Source: Archilochus colubris
Taxonomy: Eukaryota > Chordata > Aves > Apodiformes > Trochilidae
NCBI GenBank assembly: GCA_023079485.1
Contig: CM041092.1
Location: 11,979,127-12,043,126 of the forward strand
DNA: 64,000 nucleotides
Direction of reading: 5' to 3'
In this document: positions 1 through 11,061 of the stretch, in pieces
Layout: each line of letters begins with the position of its first letter
Numbering within the stretch: the first letter of the stretch is position 1
Program-made: the position numbers and the translations under genes
The notes under the pieces: generated by a model
Told to the model about the DNA's origin: nothing
Seen by the model: only the letters and a program-made list of their open reading frames with translations
Databases searched by the model: none

Positions 1-2148
1 CTGCATGAAGACTGTCAGAAAAACAGAGTTCTCTGTTAGTGTTGATTCCTGATGAGGTTACAGCAAGAACTGAGAATTTAACAAGTTCCTGCTCTGTGTT
101 ACATTTTTGCTGTGGGTTTTCACCTGTCCAGGTATTTGGATCAGCTCATAACTTGCCTTGCCTCTATTCAGTACTGTCTCATGCACCTAAACTGAAGTGT
201 TTTTGTCTAGTTTGCTGCTAGTACCTTCAAACATTCAGTGGATTTCCAAGTCAATTTATTGTAATTTTTAAAAATTCTACTATTTTGTACTGTAATATCT
301 CTCAGAAGGTGTTTTCTGCTCTTCAGAAAGCAGGTGTTAAGCCTATAGATTTACCTTGAGTATTTCAGGGAGAGGATGTGTCTAGAGGCAGGAACAATTA
401 CTGTACAAAATTAGTTGGGTACCAGGGTACCTTGGGTTTTCTCCAGCTCTAGACCTGAGCTGAGGGGAGGATTTCCTTATATATTTTGAGAGAGAGATTT
501 CAGATCTCTCTTTATTAAGAGTGAACCATCTCCTCAGAGTTTGTGATAGGTATCCTTTCTCCATTTCCCCAAGGTTGACTAACATTTTTCTTTCACCCAG
601 CTCATGGCACCTCCACTCCTAGGTGATGATTAGAGTGCTCCTAGAGAAATGTCACTTTTTACGAAATCTACCTTTCCATAAAAACCCCAAAGTATAAAAA
701 ATAATATTAAATAATAAAACGAGTGAAATAAAGGTTGGACAGCATATAATAGAAGGCACTATTGCATTTAGTGGACTGAATCATTATTGGTCATTTTCAT
801 TACTAAATACAGAAGCTTGTGAGCCAGCTTCTGCTCTCAGCACCTCAGATTTGCTACCATAGCAGTTCAGGGCATAATTATAGGTGCTGTTTTGCCTGCA
901 TAAATGAAATCAGGGTGTATACCTGAATATGAGCAGTTGCTGAATACAGTTTTCTTAATGGAGGGGAGGGTCACAGTGCTTCAGTTTACTGTTCATCACT
1001 GAGAACTCTTTGGGTGTGACTTCATCTTCAGATAGATTTACAGAGTTCTCTTTGAAATATGTGTTTACATATTCCACTCGGTATAGATAACATGATACTA
1101 GAATGTTAAAATCTTAAAGGGCTAACACTTAAGAGAAATACTTACATCTAGCTGGAAACTTAGTGCTGCTGCTGATTTGGTTGATTAATCTGAATTTGTC
1201 AAACTTGGGAGGAGGCAGTGCAGTCTTGTTGTCCCCTTCTTTCCCACCCACCCTAGGCTGCTCTTTTTCTTGGTTGTCTTCTCACAACAGACAACTGACA
1301 AACTCTGTTTAGGCTCCTTTTGAGAGAGTAATGTGATGCCAGCTTTTACCCAGCAGCCTTGTTTGCAGAGGTGTATTCTTTTTCCTGCAGTAGAAAATGA
1401 AAAGAACTTTTCCAAAGGTAGCTTCAGCCAAATACACAGTTTAAACAAAACACAGTGGGTCATTTTATGACCTCTATTCCCTGTGTACAGCTCTGGTTGC
1501 TTCTGTTTGAGAGCTGGACTTGGCCTAAAACCACAGTGTCTATACTGGGAATCAGTGCTGGTATCTGTCAGAGGATCTCAAAGGGTGATGGAAACTTTGG
1601 TGTTCAGTAAGCTCTTTAAGCTAGGAGTGACAGCCAGAGGATCTTAAAAAGCTAAGCTTCAAAAAAGCATGGTGTAAGAACTGCAGGATGAAAGAGAACT
1701 TGGTTAAGTGAAGCTGATTAAATGTGCTGCACTGTAGATAGTGGTTTCCTGACATCAGAATTTCTTTCCAAGATTCTGAAATAAAATGCTACTGATAATG
1801 TGTGGGGAAATACATCATTACAAAAAAACTCTGGTATCTTCCAGAGCAGTATTACTGAAAACTAAGTATAGAGGTGTTGTATCTAGATCTGTCATTATAA
1901 AATTTATTAACAGATAATGTCACTTCTAAGCTCAGTAAGCTCAGTAATGGAAATTTCAAGGTTACACAAGTAGTGTAACAGTCAGGAAGTCAAGGCAGGC
2001 ATTATTATACCCACTTTTATTTTGCATAAACTGTATTTTTTTAATTTTACATTTGCTATGCATTTTTGTTGCAAAAACAAACCCTACATAAGCTTCTGAC
2101 ATAATTCTCTATGCTTTTTCCCACACTTCAATATTTTCCTGCCTACAG
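1..2148 (+). other. Upstream intron (3' part)
   Basis: This AT-rich stretch lies before the microexon. I find no exon, RNA gene or recognisable repeat in it. The last 40 bases form a pyrimidine-rich acceptor region ending TTTTCCTGCCTACAG. The preceding coding exon, expected to end near ...AVADAL, is not in the window. Confidence 0.75.
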
Positions 2149-2172
2149 CTGTTAGGAGACTCCAGGAGCAAG
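2149..2172 (+). CDS. CLASP2: CLASP2 24-nt microexon (LLGDSRSK)
   Basis: This exon encodes eight residues, LLGDSRSK, and is too short for ordinary ORF calling. It is bounded by a pyrimidine-rich acceptor ending GCCTACAG and a donor reading AAG|GTACTAG. Its length is a multiple of three and it is phase 0 on both sides, so including or skipping it keeps the frame. The same octapeptide sits just before KKPVRRR in CLASP isoforms I recall, which makes chance unlikely. It extends the Ser/Arg/Lys-rich linker between the SxIP microtubule-end region and TOG3, adding two basic residues and two serines. A TGC lies within about 10 bases of the acceptor, as in SRRM4-responsive neural microexons; that regulation is inferred. 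Confidence 0.88.
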
Positions 2173-3066
2173 GTACTAGTGCTTTCTTGACTTTTTATTT
2201 CTACTTTCCAACTTTCCCCACCCTGTTGCTAATGCCCATGATACTGCACTTGAGTTAATTTCTACGCTTCAGTCCTGTTGAAATCAGAACTTTGCTGACT
2301 TCACAAGTCCAAGAGCCACGGGACTGGATATTGGAAGGAATTCTGTAGCAAACACTTAAGAATATAGATGATCTTTTCCTGATACATTGTCTTACCACTC
2401 CTGTTCTGTTAAGATTCATTTAAGACTTTGTTTTGTAGCATAACATATAATTTGGTTTGCTACCATAATTATTCTAATATCCATTTTGAAAGGATCAAGG
2501 TTGTTCAAGAGGTACCTGAGGGAATCAGGTCCTCTAATGCCAGACTATGGAAATGAGTGGGATTTAAGTACTCAACTCCTTCAGCAGCCTCTGGAAAAAT
2601 TCTAGCCCAAACTTACAAAAATGATCCATATCTGAGTGCATTTCTAGAGTTACTTCATTATCAATTTCAAAGCAACTGTGCATGCCAGCACAGATACCTT
2701 CAGCTCTTTCTTCCTTATATTTTTTTTCTTGAAGTACAGGTACATAGAATCTGTAACAATGGAACTGACCATTATTTACAGTAAAAGAACATAAAATGTC
2801 ATTGCCAGTAGCCAGTTCCACTGGGCATATCTTGCTTTCATGCTGGGGAAGGCAGGCCCTCCTCCCCTTAGTCACTCCAATAGTCTCATTGAAACCAATG
2901 GGGTCTGTCTTGCCCTGCTGTGAGAGGTAAGCAGGCAGTATTGGAGACGTCTTAAAAACAGCTGTGTCACTATAACAATAGCAATAGTCTTCCTTTTAAT
3001 GATTACAAATACTGTTTGGGCATCGATGTAACCATATATAAACATGCTGAGTTTCCCCTTTTCCAG
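2173..3066 (+). other. Intron after the microexon (894 bp)
   Basis: A short intron between the microexon and the next exon. It contains a small inverted motif near 2885-2906 (CATTG ... CAATG) that may be a very degraded dispersed repeat. Nothing else is recognisable. The acceptor is TTTCCCCTTTTCCAG. Confidence 0.8.
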
Positions 3067-3311
3067 AAAAAGCCAGTGAGAAGGAGATATGAGCCCTATG
3101 GGATGTACTCTGATGATGATGCCAACAGCGACGCATCAAGTGCTTGCTCGGAGCGCTCCTATGGCTCCAGGAACGGAGGCATCCCACACTACCTGAGGCA
3201 AACAGAAGATGTGGCTGAAGTCCTGAACCACTGTGCCAGCTCCAACTGGTCCGAAAGGAAGGAGGGGCTCATAGGTCTTCAGAACTTGCTGAAAAGCCAG
3301 CGGACACTGAG
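3067..3311 (+). CDS. CLASP2: CLASP2 exon: linker and start of TOG3
   Basis: The exon encodes local residues 1-81 plus two bases of Ser82. It opens with the basic stretch KKPVRRRYEPYG, followed by an acidic and serine-rich run (YSDDDANSDASSACSERSYGS). From about residue 40 (RQTEDVAEVL) it enters the first helices of the third TOG-like domain (NHCASSNWSERKEGL). The acceptor ends TTTTCCAG and the donor is CTGAG|GTGACC. The split serine is completed by the next exon to give LSRVELK, the expected CLASP junction. A methionine lies upstream in the open frame at 3016, but it is intronic and not a start codon. Confidence 0.97.
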
Positions 3312-6300
3312 GTGACCTTGATAGTTTTATGGCATCAGTCATTTATGAGAGATGGTTATAGTCAGAAGTCAGTGATATTTACCTGTATTATCTAGAGAGT
3401 GTCCCTCACAGGTGTGAATGCTTTGTCTCCACAGTCTGGGAATTTAATAACTTTTGGAAAAAATTGGCATCAGTCTAATTTTTATTACCTTGCAGCAATA
3501 ATATAGGCAGGACTCAGATAAAGCATGCAATCTTCTCTTAGCCTTCCTCTGTGTCATGGAGGCCTCCAATAGTAGGTGCTTACTGCAGCCCAGTGAGATT
3601 TCCCACAATGATGGCAATGTAAATGCTCTTAAAGGGTGGTACTGGTTTTACATTAGTCTGCTTGAACCTTCAATACTTTTTCCCCAGGAACTTCAAACGC
3701 TGTACTTATTCTAAAATGACTCAGGGTGTGTGTGAGATGAGACAATGCTCTCAGTATGTTGAGTATATTTTGACTCTGTGAAGACTGTGTCAGGTATAAT
3801 TACAGATACTATTTGTAACTCTTGAAAAATCTTGTATGAGCAATTTGAGTCTCTTGTAAAGGATGTTGTTTATAATGTAGAGAAAAGTTTCTTAAGGCAA
3901 TAAAAATGTGTACCTACTCTGAAACTTTGCTTATGGTAGGAGAGGCAGAACACTTTATCTCACAGAAAACCACATAAACGCCTCAAACACCTTTGGCATA
4001 TCCCAAATTCAAACAAATTTTAGAATTACCTAACATTCATGTGAAAACTTCACATGGCCCCAAGTTACTTTAATTAATGTCAACTGGCTCTCAGGCCATA
4101 GGCTTTTCACCCTTAGTTTATGGTGAAAGCATCTGGAAACAAGCTGTTTATATTTTGGCCCTGCTGGAGATAACATTCACAAATAGCTGCCACATTTTTA
4201 TTTTTACGTTATGAATACGATGTACTTAAATTATGACAGTTTATAGGATGTTGTTGTACAATATATAGCCTACCTACTTGAATTTGTACAGTTATTTCCC
4301 TTGTAAAAGGCCTTCACACTGGCTGAAAATACTTGATGGTTCATGTTAACAGGCTGAATGAAACAGCACTGGGAGGAGGCCTAGAAAGGTTAGTCTCTTG
4401 CCATCTTAAAAATATTCTAGCACTTCATATGTTGTGGTGCAGTCCTTAGGTAGGAAATTCTACAGGTTTTTAATATGGACACAGAGTTTCTAGATCAGAG
4501 ATGCTTTCTGATGTGGTCTATTTACAAGACTTTGAAAAGATACTTCCCACATTTATGCTGTTGTCTTTATTTTTTAACAAACTGTCTGGAGAGACTCTAG
4601 CACTTCATATTCTTGCCTGAAAAAGTTGAGTGAGACTTTGTTTTTTGCCATGAAGGTGTGTGAGGATTGTAATCAAGGGCTTGGGGACCTATAATCAAGG
4701 GATGAAATACTGAGAAGGTTGGGTGATGAACTCTTTATCCAGATCAGTAGCTCTTAGCTGAAATGCCAGTAGCATTCTATTCATCCCTCCTGGTTGTAGT
4801 GTTTGAACTGTACTGCTGTCTCTTGTCCCTCAAGCTAGAGCTTTCACTTGCTTTGATCCTGAGTAGTTTATAAACCTATAGTCCAGAAACTACACCCCTT
4901 GTAGGCTTTTTTTGTTTTTTAATTTGGTACTGGCTTTAGTTCTCTGCATTTCCTTTTGACTTGCTTTTGGTCTGCTTCCTGCTTGGTTCAGGGTTGATTT
5001 GATGCCTGTTTTAATTACTAGATATTATCATCCTGTTTGTTCCCATGGCATCTTGCAGAACATCAAGGTCATTAGTCCAAGGAGCAAGTCTGTCTGTCTT
5101 CTAATTAAATGTGATATCTTGTTGTGGTATAGCAGCTTTAACAAAAGGCAGTGATGTGGCTGCGTTTTCTTGAGTACTCTGAACTGAAAGATGGCATCCC
5201 TTTATTAGCTGGGATGTAAATATCCAGCAAAATGTGCATGTAAAGTGGTATGGTACTTACCTGTTCTGTCTTACATGGTTTCATGTGGCCTAGCTCCAAG
5301 GGGCTCCCCATAGGCTATTCTAAATAAAACAAGGCCAATAGGGACCTTAAGGAGAGCTTCTCACCACTGCCTGTTTCAGTTTAGTAGTTGGATTGTTTCC
5401 TCAGCTCCATGACTTTGTAGAAAGAGGCATGTTTATACTTGCTCTCTTCATGTAATCTTTGTCCAGAAAGAAAATTCATTAGAGTAATAAATAGGAGTTA
5501 ATTGGAAAGCTGCAGTATGCATGAAGTCAGGAGAGTGTTACAGTGATCATGTTGAGTCTGTGCAGCCTGATCCTGAATGAGGCTGACAGCTCTTTGTGGT
5601 GTCATTGCAAAGACTTTTACCTCTTAAGACCATTGTTTTTGTGCCTGTTTAAAATTTTATCAACCTTTCAGGCATAGATATATTTGGTAAAATGTCCTGT
5701 GTTACTTAAAAACATGCTAACATAAAATAATTACAGACTAATAGAATATTCTGGCCTGTTCTTTAAAACGTACTTTGAGAGAGAGGGAGATAAGTTGGTG
5801 GATTGTAGAATGCACATCTGTCTGTAAAGACAGTCAAGAAGAATGAATGTTCTTGGAGCAATTCCTGTGCATTTCCCTACTTGTTCTCATTTCATAGTGA
5901 TTGTGAGAAATATCTAATTGCATCCATGGTATACAAGAAATTTTATCTGGTTGTCTTCCTCTGGTTTTGCTTGCACACTGAACAAGGAAAACTTGTTTAT
6001 AAGTTTTTACAAAATTCTTTGGCAGTTTGCCTTGCAGGAAAACTTAAGAGTTGTATTTTCAATACGTTGCAAGTAAGCACTTTGGCACCAAACAGTTCTG
6101 TGTTTGACTCAAAGTTAGTATGCTATGAAGGAGATTCAATATGTCATTCTTTTTTTTTCCCTGGCACAAAAAGAGCATCTGACAATATGTTGGTAATAGG
6201 AGCTTACACTTAAGACTGAGCCTAGATTTAATTATCTAGTGATTTACTAGGTTACCCACTTCCATCAGAGTCAATTCTGGTAATTGTTAACATTGTGCAG

Positions 6301-6799
6301 TTCTAAACTGATTTCACTGAAGCTACTGAGGATTCAGACCAAAATATTTATGATTAGGATCTACCCAAGCAGCATAAAAGTTCTGGTTTTACTTGACAAT
6401 TTAAATTGCCTGACACAGAGGAGACTTGAGGGACCTATTCCTAGGCTGTAAAGACCTAAGCTTCTATGGGACCAGCTCATCTGTCTGATGCAGGCAAAGT
6501 TAATAACCCCCAGTGATATGCGTTTCAAGTTTTCTTTTGCAATTCAGAATATTGAAGAAAATAGAAGCAGCAGAAAATGCAAGTGTATGTCTTTGACTGT
6601 AAAAAGCATAGATTAGATTCTTTTTAATGTATCCCAGCAGCTAAATTAGAATGCCAGTTAAGGCTCTGCCTTGATACAGAGTTTTTGAAATGTGACAATA
6701 TTTAAATACTGAAGGCTAAATTTTTCAAGTGTTAATATTTACTAGCTTTTTTACTACAACTAGAGCTTTTGCATTAACACCATGTTTTATGTATTCTAG
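3312..6799 (+). other. Intron (3.5 kb)
   Basis: AT-rich intron with scattered poly-T runs and no exon or repeat I can name. The ORF at 5881-6213 has no family resemblance and no splice context, so it is not called. Confidence 0.75.
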
Positions 6800-6863
6800 C
6801 CGAGTCGAATTAAAAAGGCTGTGTGAAATATTTACTCGCATGTTTGCTGACCCTCACAGCAAG
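6800..6863 (+). CDS. CLASP2: CLASP2 exon: TOG3 helix (SRVELKRLCEIFTRMF)
   Basis: A 64-base exon that completes the split serine and then encodes 21 residues, RVELKRLCEIFTRMFADPHSK. This is a HEAT-type helix of the third TOG-like domain. The borders are TTCTAG|C and AAG|GTAAGATC, the latter a strong donor. The exon ends in phase 0. In the human protein I recall an extra Arg after HSK. Here the next exon begins directly with Val, so the Arg is absent. Confidence 0.97.
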
Positions 6864-7975
6864 GTAAGATCACAAAGATGTGACTCGCTGTCCTGCGTTA
6901 CCGTGTGTGCGCATTTGACACTGTTTCAAGAGAAGTGCTTTGTATTTCTACCCCTGCCATCTGCTGGGGGAAACTGGCATTGTAAATCTTGATTTTCACC
7001 TGTTTCACAATGAAGGGCCTCAGTTGCTCTTACATTGCTAGGAAGTGGCTGTTCCATGCTTTCCAAGGAGCAGCCTAATGTCTTTCATATGTCAGCTCCT
7101 GGATCAAGAGGTTCAGTTTTGTGTGAACCTCTCTAGGGACTGCCTAGGGATGTCTACATAGACAGTAGAATGAGATCCATGAAGGGTAACAAGCCATAGT
7201 TCAGCATCATGGTCATTGGGGTTTGTGTACTGTGTGTGCCTGGGAGCAGTATGGATTCTCACCAAAATATAATTCTGAATATTATAAATAAGTCTGAAAC
7301 ATAGTCACTTTGCCTTCTTTGTAATGCTAAACTTCGATGCTGAAGGCTGTGGCATGAAATTACAGACATCTTGGTCCTGTCAACAGGTAAGTGGGAGCAG
7401 GGAGAGGGGCTCAAGTCTGTCCTTGGTGGCAGTGGTGATCTGTCATCTCTACTGCAGAAATTACTACTACAAACTCATTAGTTGTGGTGTTAAACATAGG
7501 TAAACTTTGTTCTACATAACCATGTTACTTTGATTTAGGAAACTTGATCTCACCCAAGGTATATACTATTTTAAGTAGCTCTGTTGAGAAGAAATGATGT
7601 TTTATGAAAATGTAAACTTCAAATGAATGCATATTTTATTTGTTGACAAACTGCATCTGAACAACCAGCCTTGATCACTATGTGTGCTAACGAGTGGTTT
7701 GTTTTGTTGCATGGCCTGCTTTGCCGTGGAATTCACAACAGAGAGTAAGTGTATTCTACCCCCTTCCTTCATTTGTTTCATGTGGTATTTTAATGACACA
7801 TTTTAGACTCGTCTTGTCTTAATTTTTTTTCAGAGCAATGTTGTCACTAAAATAATTCATTCATGAAACTGTCTATAACAAAACCATCCTGAAACCCAGA
7901 CTGCAAACTCCTCCCCTTTCATTACTTTTATTAAAAGCTCAGTCTTCCTTTTTATGACACTTGATTTGTTTGTAG
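6864..7975 (+). other. Intron (1.1 kb)
   Basis: Ordinary AT-rich intron with no recognisable insert. The acceptor is TTGTTTGTAG. Confidence 0.8.
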
Positions 7976-8139
7976 GTTTTCAGCATGTTTCTGGAAACAC
8001 TGGTTGATTTCATCATCATTCATAAGGATGACTTGCAAGACTGGCTTTTTGTTCTCCTGACCCAGCTGCTAAAGAAGATGGGAGCAGATTTGCTGGGGTC
8101 CGTGCAAGCGAAAGTTCAGAAAGCTCTGGATGTTACCAG
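7976..8139 (+). CDS. CLASP2: CLASP2 exon: TOG3 core (VFSMFLETLVDFIIIHKDD)
   Basis: The exon encodes local residues 104-157 and two bases of Arg158. It runs from VFSMFLETLVDFI through HKDDLQDWLFVLLTQLLKKM and GADLLGSVQAKVQKALDVTR. These are amphipathic HEAT helices in the middle of TOG3. The donor is ACCAG|GTAGAG. The sequence is almost identical to the mammalian CLASP2 protein as I recall it, including the IIIHKDD segment, which I remember as IQVHKDD in CLASP1. That difference supports the paralogue call. Confidence 0.97.
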
Positions 8140-9040
8140 GTAGAGTACTCAGGTGGCAAACTCCAATATCCATGAAGGCTTTTGCAGGATTACAGGAGGA
8201 CATCTGATGAAAATTTTAAAAGCCCAGTAGTGCTATATATTTTGGGGGTCAATCTTGGTGAATACCGAAGAGGTACAATGTTAATATTGCAATTAAATAG
8301 GCCTGAATTAAAAAGGCCTGTCTCTTTTCTAAATAGATAACTTGTAACATTTAGAACATGTAACTGATAAGTTTTGTTGATTTGGCTTTTTGGTGTGCAT
8401 GTGCCTTGATAATTAGTTTTCTTTTTGATTATGTATTTGCAGTATTCAGAATATGCATGGTGCTTTACCACAAAGTTCAGAGCATCTTTCATGTGCTCAA
8501 GCAGCAAATAACAGTAATGTCAGGATGAGAGAGACCTTGACTGCTACTGCACACCAGTTCTGTATAGTCCAGCTCCTTTTCTAAGGATATCCAGCACACT
8601 GTTACAATAAGTTCAGCTCATCCTGGAAATGGAGTAATTAAGAAAGACATAGTAGTAATGCAGGAGAAAATAGGATAGTGGATGGAAAAAGAGGAGAGAA
8701 ATCAAAACCAGTTATGAACTCTGAGGAAAAGATGAACCAGTCTGCTGCTAGTAATAAGGTAACGAAGCACAGCCTGAAATGAAGAAGGAATTAATGGGTA
8801 TGACAACAGCTGGATAACTGTACAAAGATCAGATAAACAGTGTATAAAGGACTTAGCATGTTTTTGTAGTATTAAAACAATAATCAGCTAATCCTTAGAC
8901 TTGGTATTTCTCTGGCTGCTGATAAAGAGGACAAAAGCATGATAACTGCTGAAAGCTGTTGTGTAATCTTTAATGTATTGATTTAAGTTAGTCTTGAAAA
9001 TTTGTTGCATTACGTTTTTGCTTTTGTTTTCTTTGGACAG
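8140..9040 (+). other. Intron (0.9 kb)
   Basis: Short intron with no identifiable repeat or exon. The acceptor tract is TTTTGTTTTCTTTGGACAG. Confidence 0.8.
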
Positions 9041-9119
9041 GGATTCTTTTCCATTTGATCAACAATTTAACATTTTGATGAGGTTTATTGTAGATCAGAC
9101 CCAAACACCAAACCTGAAG
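9041..9119 (+). CDS. CLASP2: CLASP2 exon: TOG3 (DSFPFDQQFNILMRF)
   Basis: A 79-base exon that completes Arg158 and encodes local residues 159-184, DSFPFDQQFNILMRF through IVDQTQTPNLK, a helical hairpin of TOG3. The borders are TTTGGACAG|G and CTGAAG|GTCAGT. It ends in phase 0. SFPFDQQ is the CLASP2 form; I recall SFPNDLQ for CLASP1. Confidence 0.97.
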
Positions 9120-9981
9120 GTCAGTATCAAAAGCCTTTTCACTTACGCATCAACATGGTTGTCTTACTTTGCCATGTCAAGTGTGCCATAGAGAATAGAA
9201 CTCATGGCAAACTAATTGTAAGTATCTGCATTGTATGGAAATTGATTAGTAGCAACTTTAATGCTCTCATTCTTCATTTTAGTAAATCTAAATATTTTTA
9301 AAATATAGGGCTCTATGATTCATCTCAAGTCAGTAAGTGTTGGGCTTTATGCACACTGGAACATATCAGAGTGGAGTTTAGACAGGGAAAATTGCTCTCC
9401 AGCCTGGGTTTGGTGGGAAGAAAGCCTGGCTGTGCAGGACAGAAGGGACCCCAGGCCCTCTGTGAATGGCAAAAATGCCCCAAACATTAGAGCTTTCTGC
9501 TACTGAATTCTCCTAAGGGGAGACTGTTTTTCAGGAGGTTGCTGTTTCAGGGCTGTAGGATCATTGTAAACTCTGGAAGCCATACACAGTCATGTTCTTG
9601 AGGCAGGAATATACAGGATGCCAAACAACACAAGTTTTCTTTCTTCTGTCTTCTTGGATCTTGTCAGACTCTAGCATAAGGCATTTGGTTTGAGATGCAA
9701 AGCTCTCTTGGCATCTGGAACAATAACCACTGATAAGAGTGGCATGGTGGAGTACTGAGCTGCTTATGCAAACACACAAGAAGACATTTCAAGCTAGTTC
9801 TGCTATACCATTGCAAACTCTTTCTATTAAAATTTATCCTGGGTAGAGACATAATCACATGGATATTCCCCATCCCCACCCCCAATTGACACAGGTCTTG
9901 TCAATTTGCAGTGGTATCTATTTATTATGGCATAAATCCAAATTGCCAACTGATGACAACAAATCCTCTTTCCCTTCTCAG
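9120..9981 (+). other. Intron (0.86 kb)
   Basis: Short intron with no named repeat. The acceptor region TCCTCTTTCCCTTCTCAG is strongly pyrimidine-rich. Confidence 0.8.
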
Positions 9982-10125
9982 GTGAAAGTTGCTATCCTGA
10001 AGTATATTGAGTCATTGGCAAGACAGATGGATCCAACAGACTTTGTGAACTCCAGTGAGACAAGACTTGCTGTATCTAGGATTATAACTTGGACAACAGA
10101 ACCAAAGAGCTCAGATGTGAGAAAG
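9982..10125 (+). CDS. CLASP2: CLASP2 exon: TOG3 (VKVAILKYIESLARQMDPTDF)
   Basis: A 144-base exon, phase 0 at both ends, encoding local residues 185-232. The segments are VKVAILKYIESLARQM, DPTDFVNSSETRLAVSRII and TWTTEPKSSDVRK. These are later HEAT repeats of TOG3, ending with the SSDVRK turn that leads into the AAQIVLISLF helix of the next exon. The donor is AGAAAG|GTAAGC. The next exon is 11.8 kb away. Confidence 0.97.
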
Positions 10126-11018
10126 GTAAGCCAGAATGATCAAGTATTTGCAGTAATTATTTCTCTGCAGGAGGAAAAAAAAAAACTAAACCAAAATGAA
10201 CACCCGAAGAAAACCACAAAAAAATGCCAGAAAACCAGAACGCCACCAAACAGTCATTAAATATAATTAAAAATTCAGTGGTTAGATTCTAATTTAAAAT
10301 GTGTTATACAGACCTCACTGTGCAAACCAAATTTTCAGTGCAGTAAAGATACATTTCTGAAGGATGTATTTTTTTTTCTAGTAGGTTCTTTTCTGTGAGA
10401 CTTCAACTTCTATTACTGTGCAAAATAGTGATCATAGTTTGAAAATGTGCTTTTTCTTTAGTAGTCTGGAAATATCCCTAGGTTTTTATTAGCTGAAGGC
10501 TCTGGACTTTTTAGACTCAAAGGAAATCTAGCACAGCTTCTGTGTTATAATATTATTAAAAGAAAGTAAACAAATCAACAAACTGCCAGAGGTTCTCGGT
10601 TCTTTTCTTTTAAGAGCTGTGTGTTTATCTCAGCCTGGAAAAAACTGACACATTTAGGTCATGCCTGGTTAACAAAGCTACCTTGTTCTTCATCTTGCAG
10701 TAGATGCAAGTGTCAGGCAAGCTAAAATGGGGCAGACAGTGATACTCATCTCTCCCAGGAGGGAAGCAGCACTTGGTTTAATGTACCTGGCATCTGTATC
10801 ATGATTTAAAATTACATTCTTTTCCCAGCCCAGATGTAGAAATAGATTCCAGTAAGAGTTAAAGACTTTGAGATGTACTTAGATTAAAAAAAAAAAAAAA
10901 AACCAACAAAAATATTTAGTCATTTTTAGAATATAAAAATTGTATGACATTTTTACACTCTACCTGCACTTTAAATGTTGATTCAATACTAAAATAACAT
11001 GATCTTTTAATTTTGGAA

Positions 11019-11061
11019 ATTATAATTATTTATTTGAAATTTTATAATTATTTATTTGAAA
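11019..11061. repeat. Tandem duplication, ~22-bp AT-rich unit
   Basis: The sequence TATAATTATTTATTTGAAA occurs twice, back to back with a few bases between. This looks like a local slippage-type duplication inside the intron. Confidence 0.8.
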
